From positions 248,001 through 312,000 of the forward strand of contig NZ_JAPVBH010000002.1 in NCBI RefSeq assembly GCF_026967795.1: 64,000 nt of DNA. The letters are read 5' to 3'. The DNA comes from Modestobacter sp. VKM Ac-2986. GTDB taxonomy: Bacteria > Actinomycetota > Actinomycetes > Mycobacteriales > Geodermatophilaceae. The position numbers were made by a program, and so were the translations under genes. Below the pieces are notes generated by a model. That model saw nothing but the letters and a program-made list of their open reading frames with translations. It did not search any database and had not been told where the DNA came from. Shown here piece by piece: positions 1 through 9,006 of the stretch (position 1 is its first letter; the number at the start of each line of letters is the position of its first letter).

Positions 1-1034
1 CCGGCGAGCTCACCGACTGGGTCCCGCTGATGATGGACCGCCGCGACCCCACCGAGGTCGTCGCCGCCACCCGCTCGCTGGCCGGCACCGACGTCAACTT
101 CGGCGCCCTCACCGGGCTGCTCGTCGACGCCGCCGTCACCCGCGGCGTCGAGCTGCACCTGCGGCACCGGGTCACCCGGGTGCGCCGGGAGACCGACGGC
201 CGCTGGGCGACCACGGTCACCGACCTCGCCTCCGGCGCCAAGCGCACGGTGCGCAGCCGGTTCCTCTTCGTCGGGGCCGGCGGTGGCGCACTGCCGCTGC
301 TGCAGGGCGCCGGCATCCCCGAGATCCGCGGCTTCGGCGGCTTCCCGGTGAGCGGTCAGTTCCTGCGCAGCCGCAACTCCGAGCTGGTCGCCCGCCACCA
401 GGCGAAGGTCTACGGGCAGGCCAAGGTCGGCGCCCCGCCGATGTCGGTGCCGCACCTGGACCTGCGGCTCATCGACGGCGAGCAGTCGCTGCTGTTCGGC
501 CCCTACGCCGGCTTCTCGCCCAAGTTCCTCAAGTCCGGCTCGATGTGGGACCTGCCCCGCTCGGTGCGCAGCGGCAACCTCGGCTCGATGCTGGGCGCGG
601 GCATCGCCAACATCCCGCTGACGAAGTACCTCATCGGCCAGGTGCTGCAGTCGACCAGCTCGCGGTTCCGCGCGCTGGAGGAGTTCGTGCCCACCGCCGA
701 GTCCGGCGACTGGGAGCTGATCACCGCCGGCCAGCGGGTCCAGGTCATCAAGCAGGACGCGACCACCGGCCGCGGCGTCCTCCAGTTCGGCACCGAGCTC
801 ATCGTCGGCGCCGAGGGCACCATCGCCGGCCTGCTGGGCGCCTCCCCCGGCGCCTCGACGGCCACCGCGGCGATGCTCACGCTGCTGGAGCGGGCCTTCC
901 CCGACCGGATCGACGGCTGGCGCCCGCTGCTGCAGGAGGCCATCCCCTCCTACGGCCACCAGCTGTCGGAGAACCCGGACCTGCTGGCCGAGGTCCGCGC
1001 CGACACCACGAAGACGCTGGAGCTGCAGGGCTGA
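1..1034 (+). CDS. mqo: Malate:quinone oxidoreductase, 3' part
   Basis: The gene enters from outside the window, and about 343 C-terminal residues are present in the frame starting at base 3. Malate:quinone oxidoreductase is a peripheral membrane FAD enzyme that oxidises malate to oxaloacetate and passes electrons to quinone. The segment shows family blocks GTDVNFGALT near its start, FVGAGGGALPLLQ, GIPEIRGFGGFPVSGQFL and LFGPYAGFSPKFLK, and ends in a typical EIRAD-like tail (LLAEVRADTTKTL). The N-terminal FAD-binding fold lies upstream. It stops at 1032-1034 and converges on the antiporter gene. The 194-base gap holds only a weak GGCCCG/CGGGCC hairpin near 1038-1055. Family membership is clear from conserved blocks. 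Confidence 0.93.
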   Translation, partial: GELTDWVPLMMDRRDPTEVVAATRSLAGTDVNFGALTGLLVDAAVTRGVELHLRHRVTRVRRETDGRWATTVTDLASGAKRTVRSRFLFVGAGGGALPLLQGAGIPEIRGFGGFPVSGQFLRSRNSELVARHQAKVYGQAKVGAPPMSVPHLDLRLIDGEQSLLFGPYAGFSPKFLKSGSMWDLPRSVRSGNLGSMLGAGIANIPLTKYLIGQVLQSTSSRFRALEEFVPTAESGDWELITAGQRVQVIKQDATTGRGVLQFGTELIVGAEGTIAGLLGASPGASTATAAMLTLLERAFPDRIDGWRPLLQEAIPSYGHQLSENPDLLAEVRADTTKTLELQG

Positions 1035-1228
1035 GGTGGCCCGGTCGCGCGGGCCGGAGGCTCGCCGACCGGGACACGGGACGTGCGACGAGGCGGGTGG
1101 TCGCGGTCCGGAGGACCGCTGAGTCCTGACGACGCGGGGGCCGGAGGCTCCCCGGCGGCAGGGCTCGAAGCGGCTCGGCACGGGCCGGGACGGCTCCTGG
1201 CGGCGGTGCGGCCCGGAGGGTCGCCCTC

Positions 1229-2740
1229 CTAGTCGGTCTCGCTGGGGGCGCCGTCCTCGCCGCGCCAGGTGGCGAGGCGGCCGCCGCGGCTGACCGCCCG
1301 CAACCTCCGCTCGGCCTCCAGCCGGGACCCGCGGGTGGTGACCAGCAGCGCCTGGTCCCCGCGCATCAGCCGGGTCGACCGGTCGGGCACGAACGGCTGC
1401 CCGCCCCGGACGACGAGCACCACCGAGGCGTTCTCGGGCAGCCGCAGCTCGGGCAGGTAGACGCCGTGCAGCCGGGAGGTCTCCGGCACCCGCAGTTGCA
1501 TCAGCTCCGCACCCAGCTCGTCCAGCGGGGCGGACTCGACGTCGATGTCGGTCGGGGTGACCGGGGTGGCCAGGCGCAGCCAGCGGGCCACGGTGGGCAG
1601 CGACCAGCCCTGCACGAGCGTGAAGACCACGACGAGCACGAACACGGTGTCGAACACCCGCGTCGCGCCAGGCACCTGGGCGGCGACCGGGAAGGTCGCC
1701 AGCACGATCGGGACCGCACCCCGCAGGCCCGCCCAGGAGACGAACAGCTGCTGGGACGCCGGCATCCGGAACGGGGCCAGGCTCACCGCCACCGACAGCG
1801 GCCGGGCCAAAAGCAGCAGCACGCCACCGATCAACAGCGCCGGCAGCAGCGCCTCGGACAGCCGGGACGGCGAGACCAGCAGGCCCAGGAGCACGAACAG
1901 CCCGATCTGGGCGAGGGAGGCCAGGCCCTCGGCGAAGCCGATCGTGCCGGCGCGGTGCGGCAGTGCGGCGTTGCCCAGCACCAGCCCGCACAGGTAGACC
2001 GCCACGAACCCCGAGGTGTGCAGCAGGTCGGCGGAGGAGAAGGCCAGGACGCACAGCGCCACGGTGGCCAGCGGGTAGAAGCCGACCAGCGGCAGCGCGG
2101 CCCGGCGCAGCAGCCAGGCGCCGCCGAAGCCCAGCCCCACCCCGACCACCGCACCCCCGGCCAGCTCGCCGAGCACCTCGGCCAGCACCAGGTACCAGGG
2201 GTGGGCGTGCCCGCCGGTGAGCTGCTCGGACAGCGCCAGCACCAGCAGGATCACCGGGGCGTCGTTGAGGCCGGACTCCAGTTCCAGGGCGGCCACCATC
2301 CGCCGGGGCAGCGGCAGCCGGCGCAGCGTGGAGAAGACCGCAGCGGCGTCGGTGGAGGTCACCACCGCGCCCACCAGCAGGGCGAAGGGCCAGCTGTAGT
2401 CCAGCAGCCAGACCGCGACCACGGCGACCACCCCGATGCTGACCACGACCCCGAGGGTGGACAGCGCGATGCCCGGGCCGACCGCACGTCGGACGTCGGC
2501 CCAGCGGGTGGTGAGCCCGCCCTCGGCGAGGATCACCACGAGCGCGGCGACGCCGAGGGTCTGGGTGAGGGCGACGTCCTCGAACTCCACGCCCACGCCG
2601 CTCTCCCCCAGGGCGACGCCGAGGGCGAGGTAGAGCAGCAGCGAGGGCAGGCCGATCCGGTCGGCCAACCGCAGCGCGACGGCGGCGACGAGGACCACGA
2701 GCGCACCGACGGCCAGGGCGGCGGTGACCGTGGTGTTCAT
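1229..2740 (-). CDS. CPA1-type cation/proton antiporter with RCK_C domain
   Basis: A 503-residue protein with about 12 hydrophobic segments over residues 1-390, followed by a soluble TrkA_C/RCK_C-like domain (roughly 410-490, containing LPENASVVLVVRGG and LMRGDQALLV). This architecture is that of potassium (or sodium)/proton antiporters of the NhaP2/CvrA group, where the RCK_C domain senses a nucleotide or ion. The SGLNDAPVILLVL segment matches the conserved ion-binding helix (ND pair). The ATG at 2740 was chosen because the preceding in-frame residues are basic and non-conserved and a GGGGG stretch sits about 8 bases upstream. It is divergent from ileS and convergent with mqo. The transported ion cannot be read from the sequence. 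Confidence 0.88.
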   Translation of the reverse strand: MNTTVTAALAVGALVVLVAAVALRLADRIGLPSLLLYLALGVALGESGVGVEFEDVALTQTLGVAALVVILAEGGLTTRWADVRRAVGPGIALSTLGVVVSIGVVAVVAVWLLDYSWPFALLVGAVVTSTDAAAVFSTLRRLPLPRRMVAALELESGLNDAPVILLVLALSEQLTGGHAHPWYLVLAEVLGELAGGAVVGVGLGFGGAWLLRRAALPLVGFYPLATVALCVLAFSSADLLHTSGFVAVYLCGLVLGNAALPHRAGTIGFAEGLASLAQIGLFVLLGLLVSPSRLSEALLPALLIGGVLLLLARPLSVAVSLAPFRMPASQQLFVSWAGLRGAVPIVLATFPVAAQVPGATRVFDTVFVLVVVFTLVQGWSLPTVARWLRLATPVTPTDIDVESAPLDELGAELMQLRVPETSRLHGVYLPELRLPENASVVLVVRGGQPFVPDRSTRLMRGDQALLVTTRGSRLEAERRLRAVSRGGRLATWRGEDGAPSETD

Positions 2741-2837
2741 CGCCGGACCCCCATGGCGGGCAGTCTCCCGTACCGGCGTCTCCGGCAGATGACGGCGCTT
2801 GCGGAGGTGCCGTGACGGGTCGGGGATGATGGAGGGC

Positions 2838-5800
2838 GTGAGTGCACCCTCCGGCCCGTTCCAGGCCCTCCCGCCCCAGGTCGACCTGCCGGCCCTCGAG
2901 CACGAGGTGCTGGAGCAGTGGGCGACCGACAAGGTCTTCGCCCGCACGCTGGAGGGCGCCGCCGACCGCCCGCAGTGGGTGTTCTACGAGGGCCCGCCCA
3001 CGGCCAACGGGCGGCCGGGCACGCACCACATCGAGGCGCGGGCGTTCAAGGACGTCTTCCCCCGGTTCAAGACCATGCAGGGCTACCACGTGCCCCGCCG
3101 GGCCGGCTGGGACTGCCACGGCCTGCCGGTGGAGATCGCCGTGGAGCAGGAGCTGGGCTTCGCCGGCAAGCCCGACATCGAGGCCTACGGCATCGCGGAG
3201 TTCAACGCCCGCTGCCGGGAGTCCGTCGAGCGGCACGTCGGCGCCTTCGCCGAGCTGACCGACCGGATGGGCTACTGGGTCGACATGTCGACCGCCTACC
3301 GGACGATGGACGCCAGCTACATCGAGAGCGTCTGGTGGTCGCTCAAGCAGGTCTTCGACAAGGGCCTGCTCGTCGAGTCCCACCGCGTCGCCCCCTACTG
3401 CCCGCGCTGCGGCACGGGCCTGTCCGACCACGAGGTCGCCCAGGGCTACGAGACCCTGGTCGACCCCTCGGTCTACGTGCGGATGCCGGTCACCACCGGT
3501 GAGTGGGCCGGCCAGGCCGACCTGCTGGTCTGGACGACGACCCCGTGGACGCTGCCGAGCAACACCGCAGTCGCCGTGCACCCCGACGTCACCTACGTCG
3601 TCGCCCGCCCGGCCGGGGACGACGCGGGCCGCCCGCTGGTCGTGGCCGAGCCGCTGCTGACCGCCGCACTCGGCGAGGGCGCCCAGGTGCTGGCCCGCAC
3701 GACCGGCCGCGACTGGGAGCGCACCCACTACCAGCGCCCGTTCGAGCTCGTCGACTTCCCCGACGACGTGGAGACGCACTACGTCGTCCTGGCCGAGTAC
3801 GTCACCACCGAGGACGGCACCGGGCTGGTGCACCAGTCGCCGGCCTTCGGCGCCGACGACTTCGCCGTGGGCCGCGCCTACGGCCTCCCCGTCGTCAACC
3901 CGATCGACCCGACCGGGCACTTCACCGCCGACGTCCCGCTGGTCGGGGGGCACTTCTTCAAGGCCGCCGACCCGACGCTGGTGCAGGACATGGTCGACCG
4001 CGGTGTGCTGTACCGGGAGATGCGCTACGAGCACAGCTACCCGCACTGCTGGCGGTGCCACACCCCGCTCATGTACTACGCGCAGCCCTCCTGGTACATC
4101 CGCACCAGCGAGATCAAGGGCCAGCTGCTGGCGCAGAACGAGCGCACCCACTGGTACCCGGAGAACATCAAGGAGGGTCGCTTCGGCGACTGGCTGAACA
4201 ACAACGTCGACTGGGCGCTGTCCCGCGACCGGTACTGGGGCACGCCGCTGCCCATCTGGCGCAACGACGCAGACCCCTCGCGGATGGTCGTCGTCGGCTC
4301 GCTGGCCGAGCTGTCGGAGCTCACCGGCCGCGACCTGTCCGACCTGGACCCGCACCGGCCCTTCATCGACGACGTCACCTTCACCGTCGACGGCGAGGAG
4401 GGCACCTACCGCCGGGTCCGCCAGGTCATCGACGCCTGGTACGACTCCGGCTCGATGCCCTTCGCCCAGTGGGGCGCCCCGCACCGCAACAAGGCGGAGT
4501 TCGAGGCCGCCTACCCGGCGCAGTTCATCGCCGAGGCGATCGACCAGACCCGCGGCTGGTTCTACACGCTGATGGCCGTCGGCACGCTGGTGTTCGAGCA
4601 GAGCAGCTACGAGAACGTGCTGTGCCTGGGCCACATCCTGGCCGAGGACGGCCGGAAGATGAGCAAGCACCTGGGCAACATCCTCGAGCCCATGCCCCTG
4701 ATGGACCGGCACGGCGCCGACGCCGTCCGCTGGTTCATGCTCGCCGGCGGCTCGCCGTGGTCGGCCCGCCGGGTCGGGCACGAGACGCTGTCCGAGGTCG
4801 TCCGCAAGGTCCTGCTGACCTACTGGAACACCGCCAGCTTCTTCACCCTCTACGCCGAGACCAACGGCTGGGACCCCGCGGCCACCCCGGCTCCCCCGCG
4901 GGCGGAGCGCCCGCTGCTGGACCGCTGGGCGCTGGCCGAGCTCGCCTCGGTCACCGACGGGGTCACCCGCGCGCTGGAGGACTTCGACACCCAGACCGCC
5001 GGTCGGCTGATCGCCGAGTTCGTCGACGACCTGTCCAACTGGTACGTCCGGCGCAGCCGTCGCCGCTTCTGGGACGGCGACCCGGCCGCGCTGGGCACCC
5101 TGCACGAGGTGCTCGACGGCCTGACCCGGCTGATGGCGCCGTTCACCCCGTTCGTCACCGAGCGGGTGTGGCGCACCGTCGTCGCCCCCGGCCTGCCCGA
5201 CGCCGTCGACTCGGTGCACCTGGCGACCTGGCCGACCGTGGACGCCGAGGCCCGCGACGACGCCCTGGTCGAGCAGATGACGCTGGTGCGCCGGCTGGTC
5301 GAGCTGGGCCGCTCGGCCCGGACGTCGGCCAAGTCGCGCACCCGGCAGCCGCTGGCCCGCGCCCTCGTCGCCGCCCCGGGGTGGTCGCAGCTCCCCCGTG
5401 ACCTGGTCGCCGAGGTGGCCGACGAGCTGAACGTCGCCGAGCTGACCGAGCTCGCCGCGGTGGGCAGCTCGCTGGTCGACGTCTCGGTCAAGGTCGACTT
5501 CCGGGCGGTGGGCCGCCGGCTGGGCAAGCAGGTGCAGGCCGTCGCGGCGGCCGTGGCCGCCACCGACGCGGCCGGGCTGGTGGCCGACTACCGCGCGGGG
5601 ACGGCGACGGTGCCCGTCGACGGCACCGACGTCCCGCTGGTCGAGGGCGACCTGATCGTCACCGAGACCCCGCGCGAGGGCTGGACCGTGGCCTCGGCCG
5701 GCGGGCTCACCGTCGCACTGGACCTGACCCTCACCCCGGAGCTGGAGCGCGCCGGGCTGGTGCGGGAGGTGGTCCGGCTGGTGCAGGAGGCCCGCAAGAC

Positions 5801-5999
5801 CACCGGCCTGGCGGTCAGCGACCGGATCGAGCTGTGGTGGACCGGGGAGGACGCCGCGGCCCGGGCGCTGACCGAGCACGGCGAGCAGGTGGCCGCCGAG
5901 GTGCTCGCGACGTCGGTGCACGCGCAGACCGCCGGCGACGGCGAGGGCCTCGAGGGCCCGGCCGGTTCCCGCATCTGGATCACCCGGGCGACGGCCTGA
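2838..5999 (+). CDS. ileS: Isoleucyl-tRNA synthetase (eukaryote-like type)
   Basis: A class I aminoacyl-tRNA synthetase of about 1053 residues that charges tRNA-Ile and edits valine. The HIGH signature appears as GTHH (residues about 61-64, within GRPGTHHIEAR) and the KMSKS loop as KMSKH (about 607). Both variants are typical of the longer, eukaryote-like IleS branch found in mycobacteria and other actinobacteria, a branch associated with low mupirocin sensitivity. A CP1 editing domain and a C-terminal anticodon-binding region fill the remainder. The start is uncertain: GTG 2838 (GATGAT seven bases before it) or ATG 2826. The stop is seven bases from the convergent gene at 6007. Confidence 0.96.
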   Translation: MSAPSGPFQALPPQVDLPALEHEVLEQWATDKVFARTLEGAADRPQWVFYEGPPTANGRPGTHHIEARAFKDVFPRFKTMQGYHVPRRAGWDCHGLPVEIAVEQELGFAGKPDIEAYGIAEFNARCRESVERHVGAFAELTDRMGYWVDMSTAYRTMDASYIESVWWSLKQVFDKGLLVESHRVAPYCPRCGTGLSDHEVAQGYETLVDPSVYVRMPVTTGEWAGQADLLVWTTTPWTLPSNTAVAVHPDVTYVVARPAGDDAGRPLVVAEPLLTAALGEGAQVLARTTGRDWERTHYQRPFELVDFPDDVETHYVVLAEYVTTEDGTGLVHQSPAFGADDFAVGRAYGLPVVNPIDPTGHFTADVPLVGGHFFKAADPTLVQDMVDRGVLYREMRYEHSYPHCWRCHTPLMYYAQPSWYIRTSEIKGQLLAQNERTHWYPENIKEGRFGDWLNNNVDWALSRDRYWGTPLPIWRNDADPSRMVVVGSLAELSELTGRDLSDLDPHRPFIDDVTFTVDGEEGTYRRVRQVIDAWYDSGSMPFAQWGAPHRNKAEFEAAYPAQFIAEAIDQTRGWFYTLMAVGTLVFEQSSYENVLCLGHILAEDGRKMSKHLGNILEPMPLMDRHGADAVRWFMLAGGSPWSARRVGHETLSEVVRKVLLTYWNTASFFTLYAETNGWDPAATPAPPRAERPLLDRWALAELASVTDGVTRALEDFDTQTAGRLIAEFVDDLSNWYVRRSRRRFWDGDPAALGTLHEVLDGLTRLMAPFTPFVTERVWRTVVAPGLPDAVDSVHLATWPTVDAEARDDALVEQMTLVRRLVELGRSARTSAKSRTRQPLARALVAAPGWSQLPRDLVAEVADELNVAELTELAAVGSSLVDVSVKVDFRAVGRRLGKQVQAVAAAVAATDAAGLVADYRAGTATVPVDGTDVPLVEGDLIVTETPREGWTVASAGGLTVALDLTLTPELERAGLVREVVRLVQEARKTTGLAVSDRIELWWTGEDAAARALTEHGEQVAAEVLATSVHAQTAGDGEGLEGPAGSRIWITRATA

Positions 6000-6006
6000 C
6001 TGCTGG

Positions 6007-6771
6007 TCACACCGAGCGGCGGGCGCGCTCCCGGGCGGCGAACAGCCGGATCGGCCCGCAGGTGCTGCAGGGGGTGAACCCGTCCGCTCGTGCCTCGCTG
6101 ATCGGCAGCGCGACCGCCTGGTGACCGAGCAGGTACGGGCAGCGCTCGAGGTGGTACCGCGGGTGCCGGTCGACGACCATCACCTCGTCGGTCAGGTCGA
6201 GCACCAGCAGCAGGTCCGTCATGTCGACGTCCTCGGCCGGGGGCTCGCGGTCGGCGGCCCGGGACGGTGCGATCGGCGATGCGCGGCCCGGGAACGCCTC
6301 GACACGTGGGGCGGCGGGGCCGTCGGGAGCTGCGTGGGACGAGCTGGTCGGTGCTCGCCCGTCGACCGGCCTGGTGCCGGTGTACCGGATGTCGGCGCCG
6401 GTGAGGTCGCCGAGGTCCTCGGTGCGGGGCCTGCGCCCCCTCCCGTAGACGTCCGGCGAGCTGGGCGGCACGGGCGGCGGTGACACCCGCCGTACCGACA
6501 GGTCGTCGTCCAGGACCGACCTGAGCGGTGCGGCTGCCGGGCCGCCGGGCCTGACGGTGGAGGTCGGCCCCCTCCCGGTGCCCGCCACCGGTGACCGCGC
6601 TCCGTCGTCCGTTCCGGCACGGCGCCGGCCCAGCTCGCCGGCGACCAGCACCCCCACGGCGAGGACGCTCGCGATGAACGCCACCCAGGTGAGTTCCGTC
6701 GACTCCCGCAGGAGACCGGTGACGAGCGCCCCCAGGGCGATGAAGACGAGGACAGCCGCCGTCGAGGACAT
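6007..6771 (-). CDS. Membrane protein with C-terminal Cys/His metal-binding-like motif
   Basis: A 254-residue protein of unknown function. Two hydrophobic helices (about 5-22 and 27-45) are followed by a long Pro/Arg-rich linker (50-190) and a conserved-looking tail. The tail has YHLERCPYL, then 20-odd residues, then GFTPCSTCGP. This H-x3-C...C-x2-C arrangement resembles the small zinc-binding tails related to the Ada N-terminal domain seen in many actinobacterial proteins, so metal binding is inferred. The ATG at 6771 has GGAGG directly before it and a TAGCAT hexamer seven bases upstream. It lies downstream of wag31 on the same strand but beyond a strong terminator, so it is probably a separate unit. 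No specific function is claimed. Confidence 0.7.
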   Translation of the reverse strand: MSSTAAVLVFIALGALVTGLLRESTELTWVAFIASVLAVGVLVAGELGRRRAGTDDGARSPVAGTGRGPTSTVRPGGPAAAPLRSVLDDDLSVRRVSPPPVPPSSPDVYGRGRRPRTEDLGDLTGADIRYTGTRPVDGRAPTSSSHAAPDGPAAPRVEAFPGRASPIAPSRAADREPPAEDVDMTDLLLVLDLTDEVMVVDRHPRYHLERCPYLLGHQAVALPISEARADGFTPCSTCGPIRLFAARERARRSV

Positions 6772-6778
6772 CCTCCGG

Positions 6779-6784
6779 ATGCTA
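6779..6784 (-). promoter_or_regulatory. TAGCAT -10 hexamer before the gene at 6771
   Basis: On the minus strand TAGCAT (TANNNT) lies seven bases upstream of ATG 6771. A GGAGG occurs in the gap, so transcription could start at or just before the start codon. Confidence 0.45.
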
Positions 6785-6817
6785 GTGGCGCCGTTCGGGT
6801 CGAGTCGGCCCGAGGAA

Positions 6818-6858
6818 CAGCACGACCCCCCCGGTCGAGGTCCGGAGGGGTCGTGCTG
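6818..6858 (-). terminator. Terminator of the wag31 transcript
   Basis: A perfect 12-bp inverted repeat (CAGCACGACCCC at 6818-6829 and its complement at 6847-6858) with a 17-base loop lies 34 bases beyond the wag31 stop. It has no T-tract, as is usual for actinobacterial terminators. Confidence 0.75.
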
Positions 6859-6891
6859 GGTCTCACCGTGCGCGCACGGCGAGCACCCGGA

Positions 6892-7611
6892 TCAGGCGCT
6901 GACGTGCTGGTTCTGCCGGTTGTTCGAGGCGGGCTCGGCGGAGCCGCGGCTGTCGAGGTCGCGCAGGTGGGACTCGAGGTAGGAACGCAGCCGGGTGCGG
7001 TACTCGCGCTCGAAGGTGCGCAGCTCGTCGACCTTGCGCTCCAGGCTCGCCCGCTTCTCCTCCAGCGAGCCCATGGCCTCGACGTGCTTGCGCTCGGCGT
7101 CCTGGGCGAGGGCGGTGGCCTTGGCGCGGGCCTCGCGCTCCATCGTGTCGGCGCGGGTCCGGGCGTCGCCGAGCATGGCGTCGGCGCGGTTCTTGGCCTC
7201 GCCGACCATCTGCTCGCTCTTGGTGCGGGCCTCGCTCATCATGCGGTCACTGGAGCTCTTGGCGCTGCCGACCATCTGGTCGGCCTGGGCCTTGGCCTCG
7301 TTGACGTGCCGCTCGGCGGTCTCGGTGGCCAGCGCGAGCATGCGGGTGGCGCGGATGCTCTCGTCCTCGCGGACCTGCGGCGTGGTCTGGGCCGGCGGGG
7401 GCGGCGGGGCGGCCACCGTCATCGGCGCGGACTCGGGGCGCTCGGTGCGCGAGCCGGAGCTGCGCAGGTCGTTGTTCTCCTCGATGAGGCGGGCCAGCTC
7501 CGCCTCGACCACGTCCAGGAAGGCGTCGACCTCGTCCTCGTCGTAACCGCGCTTGCCGATCGGCGGCTTCTTGAAGACGACGTTGTGCACGTCGGCGGGA
7601 GTCAGTGGCAT
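6892..7611 (-). CDS. wag31: DivIVA-family polar growth protein Wag31
   Basis: A 239-residue coiled-coil protein that marks poles and septa and directs polar wall growth in actinobacteria. The N-terminal DivIVA membrane-binding domain is clear ([11 protein letters not shown], then [15 protein letters not shown]), followed by a proline/glutamine linker (about 75-95) and a long heptad-rich helix with repeated blocks such as [20 protein letters not shown]. The ATG at 7611 is preferred over GTG 7620 because GAGGTGA lies six bases before it and family members begin MPLTPADV. It is the last gene of the dcw block, after sepF and yggT, the usual actinobacterial order. A strong hairpin terminator follows. 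Confidence 0.95.
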   Translation of the reverse strand: MPLTPADVHNVVFKKPPIGKRGYDEDEVDAFLDVVEAELARLIEENNDLRSSGSRTERPESAPMTVAAPPPPPAQTTPQVREDESIRATRMLALATETAERHVNEAKAQADQMVGSAKSSSDRMMSEARTKSEQMVGEAKNRADAMLGDARTRADTMEREARAKATALAQDAERKHVEAMGSLEEKRASLERKVDELRTFEREYRTRLRSYLESHLRDLDSRGSAEPASNNRQNQHVSA

Positions 7612-7698
7612 GCGGCTCACCTCAGGTGGGACGGAGGAACGGGGACGGACCTAGACCGGCGGCGACCCGCACGGGGTCCCCAGTCCGCTCCGGGTGGA

Positions 7699-7983
7699 TC
7701 AGAGCGAGAGCGCCAGGTTGCGCAGCAGGACCACGGCGATCAGGAGCACCATAAACCCCAGGTCCAGCCTGATCGAGCCCAGGTTCAACGGCGGGATGAC
7801 CTTCCGAACGGCCTTCAACGGCGGGTCGGTGGTGGAGTAGACGACCTCGAGACCGGCGGCGACGAGACCCTGCGGGCGCCAGCTGCGCGCGAGCACCATC
7901 ACCCAGTCCACGACGAACCGGGCGAACAGCAGGATCAGGAAGACGAGCAGGACCGAGGCGACGATGTCCAGCAGTACGTTCAC
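7699..7983 (-). CDS. YggT-family membrane protein
   Basis: A 94-residue protein with a hydrophobic helix at each end (about 5-25 and 73-92) separated by a basic loop containing TTDPPLKAVRKVIPPL, the family's conserved central motif. YggT proteins are of unknown biochemical role. In actinobacteria and cyanobacteria they sit between sepF and divIVA and are linked to division or nucleoid positioning. The gene is 54 bases downstream of sepF and 78 bases upstream of wag31, likely in the same transcript. Family assignment rests on length, topology and context. Confidence 0.9.
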   Translation of the reverse strand: MNVLLDIVASVLLVFLILLFARFVVDWVMVLARSWRPQGLVAAGLEVVYSTTDPPLKAVRKVIPPLNLGSIRLDLGFMVLLIAVVLLRNLALSL

Positions 7984-8037
7984 GGTCCTCGTTCGTTGAA
8001 GGGCACGTCGTGCGCGGTGGACGGGACGTGCGGCGGA

Positions 8038-8916
8038 TCAGGGCTGCTGGAAGAACCCGCCCTCACGGATGCGGGCCTTGTCCTCAGCCGTCACGTCCAC
8101 GTCCTGCGGGCTGAGCAGGAAGACCTTGGCCGTGACGCGCTCGATACTACCGTGCAGACCGAACGTCAGACCGATGGCGAAGTCCACCAGGCGCTTCGCG
8201 TCGGCGTGCTCCATCTCGGTCAGGTTCATGATCACCGGCATGCCGTCGCGGAACCGCTCACCGATGGTGCGCGCCTCGTTGTAGTCCTTGGGGTGCACCG
8301 TGGTGATGCGGTAGTTCGGCGTCGCCTTGGGCGCCGGGGCCGGGGCCGGGGTGGGCTCCGGCACGGCCTGCACCGCCAGCGGCTCGCTCACCGCGAGGCC
8401 CGCCGAGCCGGACACGCCCCCGCCGATGCGGCTGCGCGCGGGGCTGCCGGAGCCGCCCGCACCGATGCCGGACCCGCCGACCAGCCGCGCGGAGGTGCTG
8501 CCCAGGGTCGGGGCCGGCGCCGGGGCCAGGCCCAGGGTGCGCGGCGCCGGGCTGCGGCGGCCCAGGGAGACCTCGGGCTCGGGCGCGCGCTCGGGGCCGC
8601 GGTCGTCGAACCGGTCGCCGGCGTAGTGGTCGGTGGTGTGGTCGGCGTCGTAGCCCGGCGCGCCGTAGCCCGAGGCGCCGTAGCCGGCCTCACCGAACTG
8701 GCCGGCGCCGTAGCGGCTCTCGGCCACCGCGGGCTCCGGCTCGCCGTAGGCGTCGTCGTGGTCGGCGGCGTAGCGGTCGTAGCCGCCCCGGTCGTACCCG
8801 CGCTCGTCACGCTCGTAGTCGCCCTGCCGCGACGCGTAGCGGTCGTAGCCGCCCCGGGTGTCGTCGTCCTCGACGAGGCCGAGGTAGACCCCCATCTTTC
8901 GCATGGCTCCGGCCAT
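8038..8916 (-). CDS. sepF: Cell division protein SepF with long linker
   Basis: SepF anchors FtsZ filaments to the membrane and is the main FtsZ anchor in actinobacteria, which lack FtsA. The N-terminal amphipathic anchor is present ([18 protein letters not shown]), as is the conserved C-terminal core (about 200-290; [23 protein letters not shown] and later [15 protein letters not shown]). At 292 residues it is longer than the usual 150-220. The extra length is a Tyr/Gly/Asp-rich region (about 20-90, repeated [14 protein letters not shown] units) and a Pro/Ala stretch. The ATG at 8916 is kept because the anchor helix begins there. It lies in the division cluster between yggS and yggT. Confidence 0.95.
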   Translation of the reverse strand: MAGAMRKMGVYLGLVEDDDTRGGYDRYASRQGDYERDERGYDRGGYDRYAADHDDAYGEPEPAVAESRYGAGQFGEAGYGASGYGAPGYDADHTTDHYAGDRFDDRGPERAPEPEVSLGRRSPAPRTLGLAPAPAPTLGSTSARLVGGSGIGAGGSGSPARSRIGGGVSGSAGLAVSEPLAVQAVPEPTPAPAPAPKATPNYRITTVHPKDYNEARTIGERFRDGMPVIMNLTEMEHADAKRLVDFAIGLTFGLHGSIERVTAKVFLLSPQDVDVTAEDKARIREGGFFQQP

Positions 8917-9006
8917 CGGACGTCTCCTCAGTTCTCGTCGGCGCCGGCGGCTCGCGCTGGCCGGGCGGGTCGTGCGGATCGGTGGTGCGGGTGGTGCTGG
9001 TGTGAC

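Noticed and set aside
1038..1055. Terminator between mqo and the antiporter
   Set aside because: Only a six-base stem; other convergent junctions here have stems of 13-16 bp, so it was not listed as a terminator.
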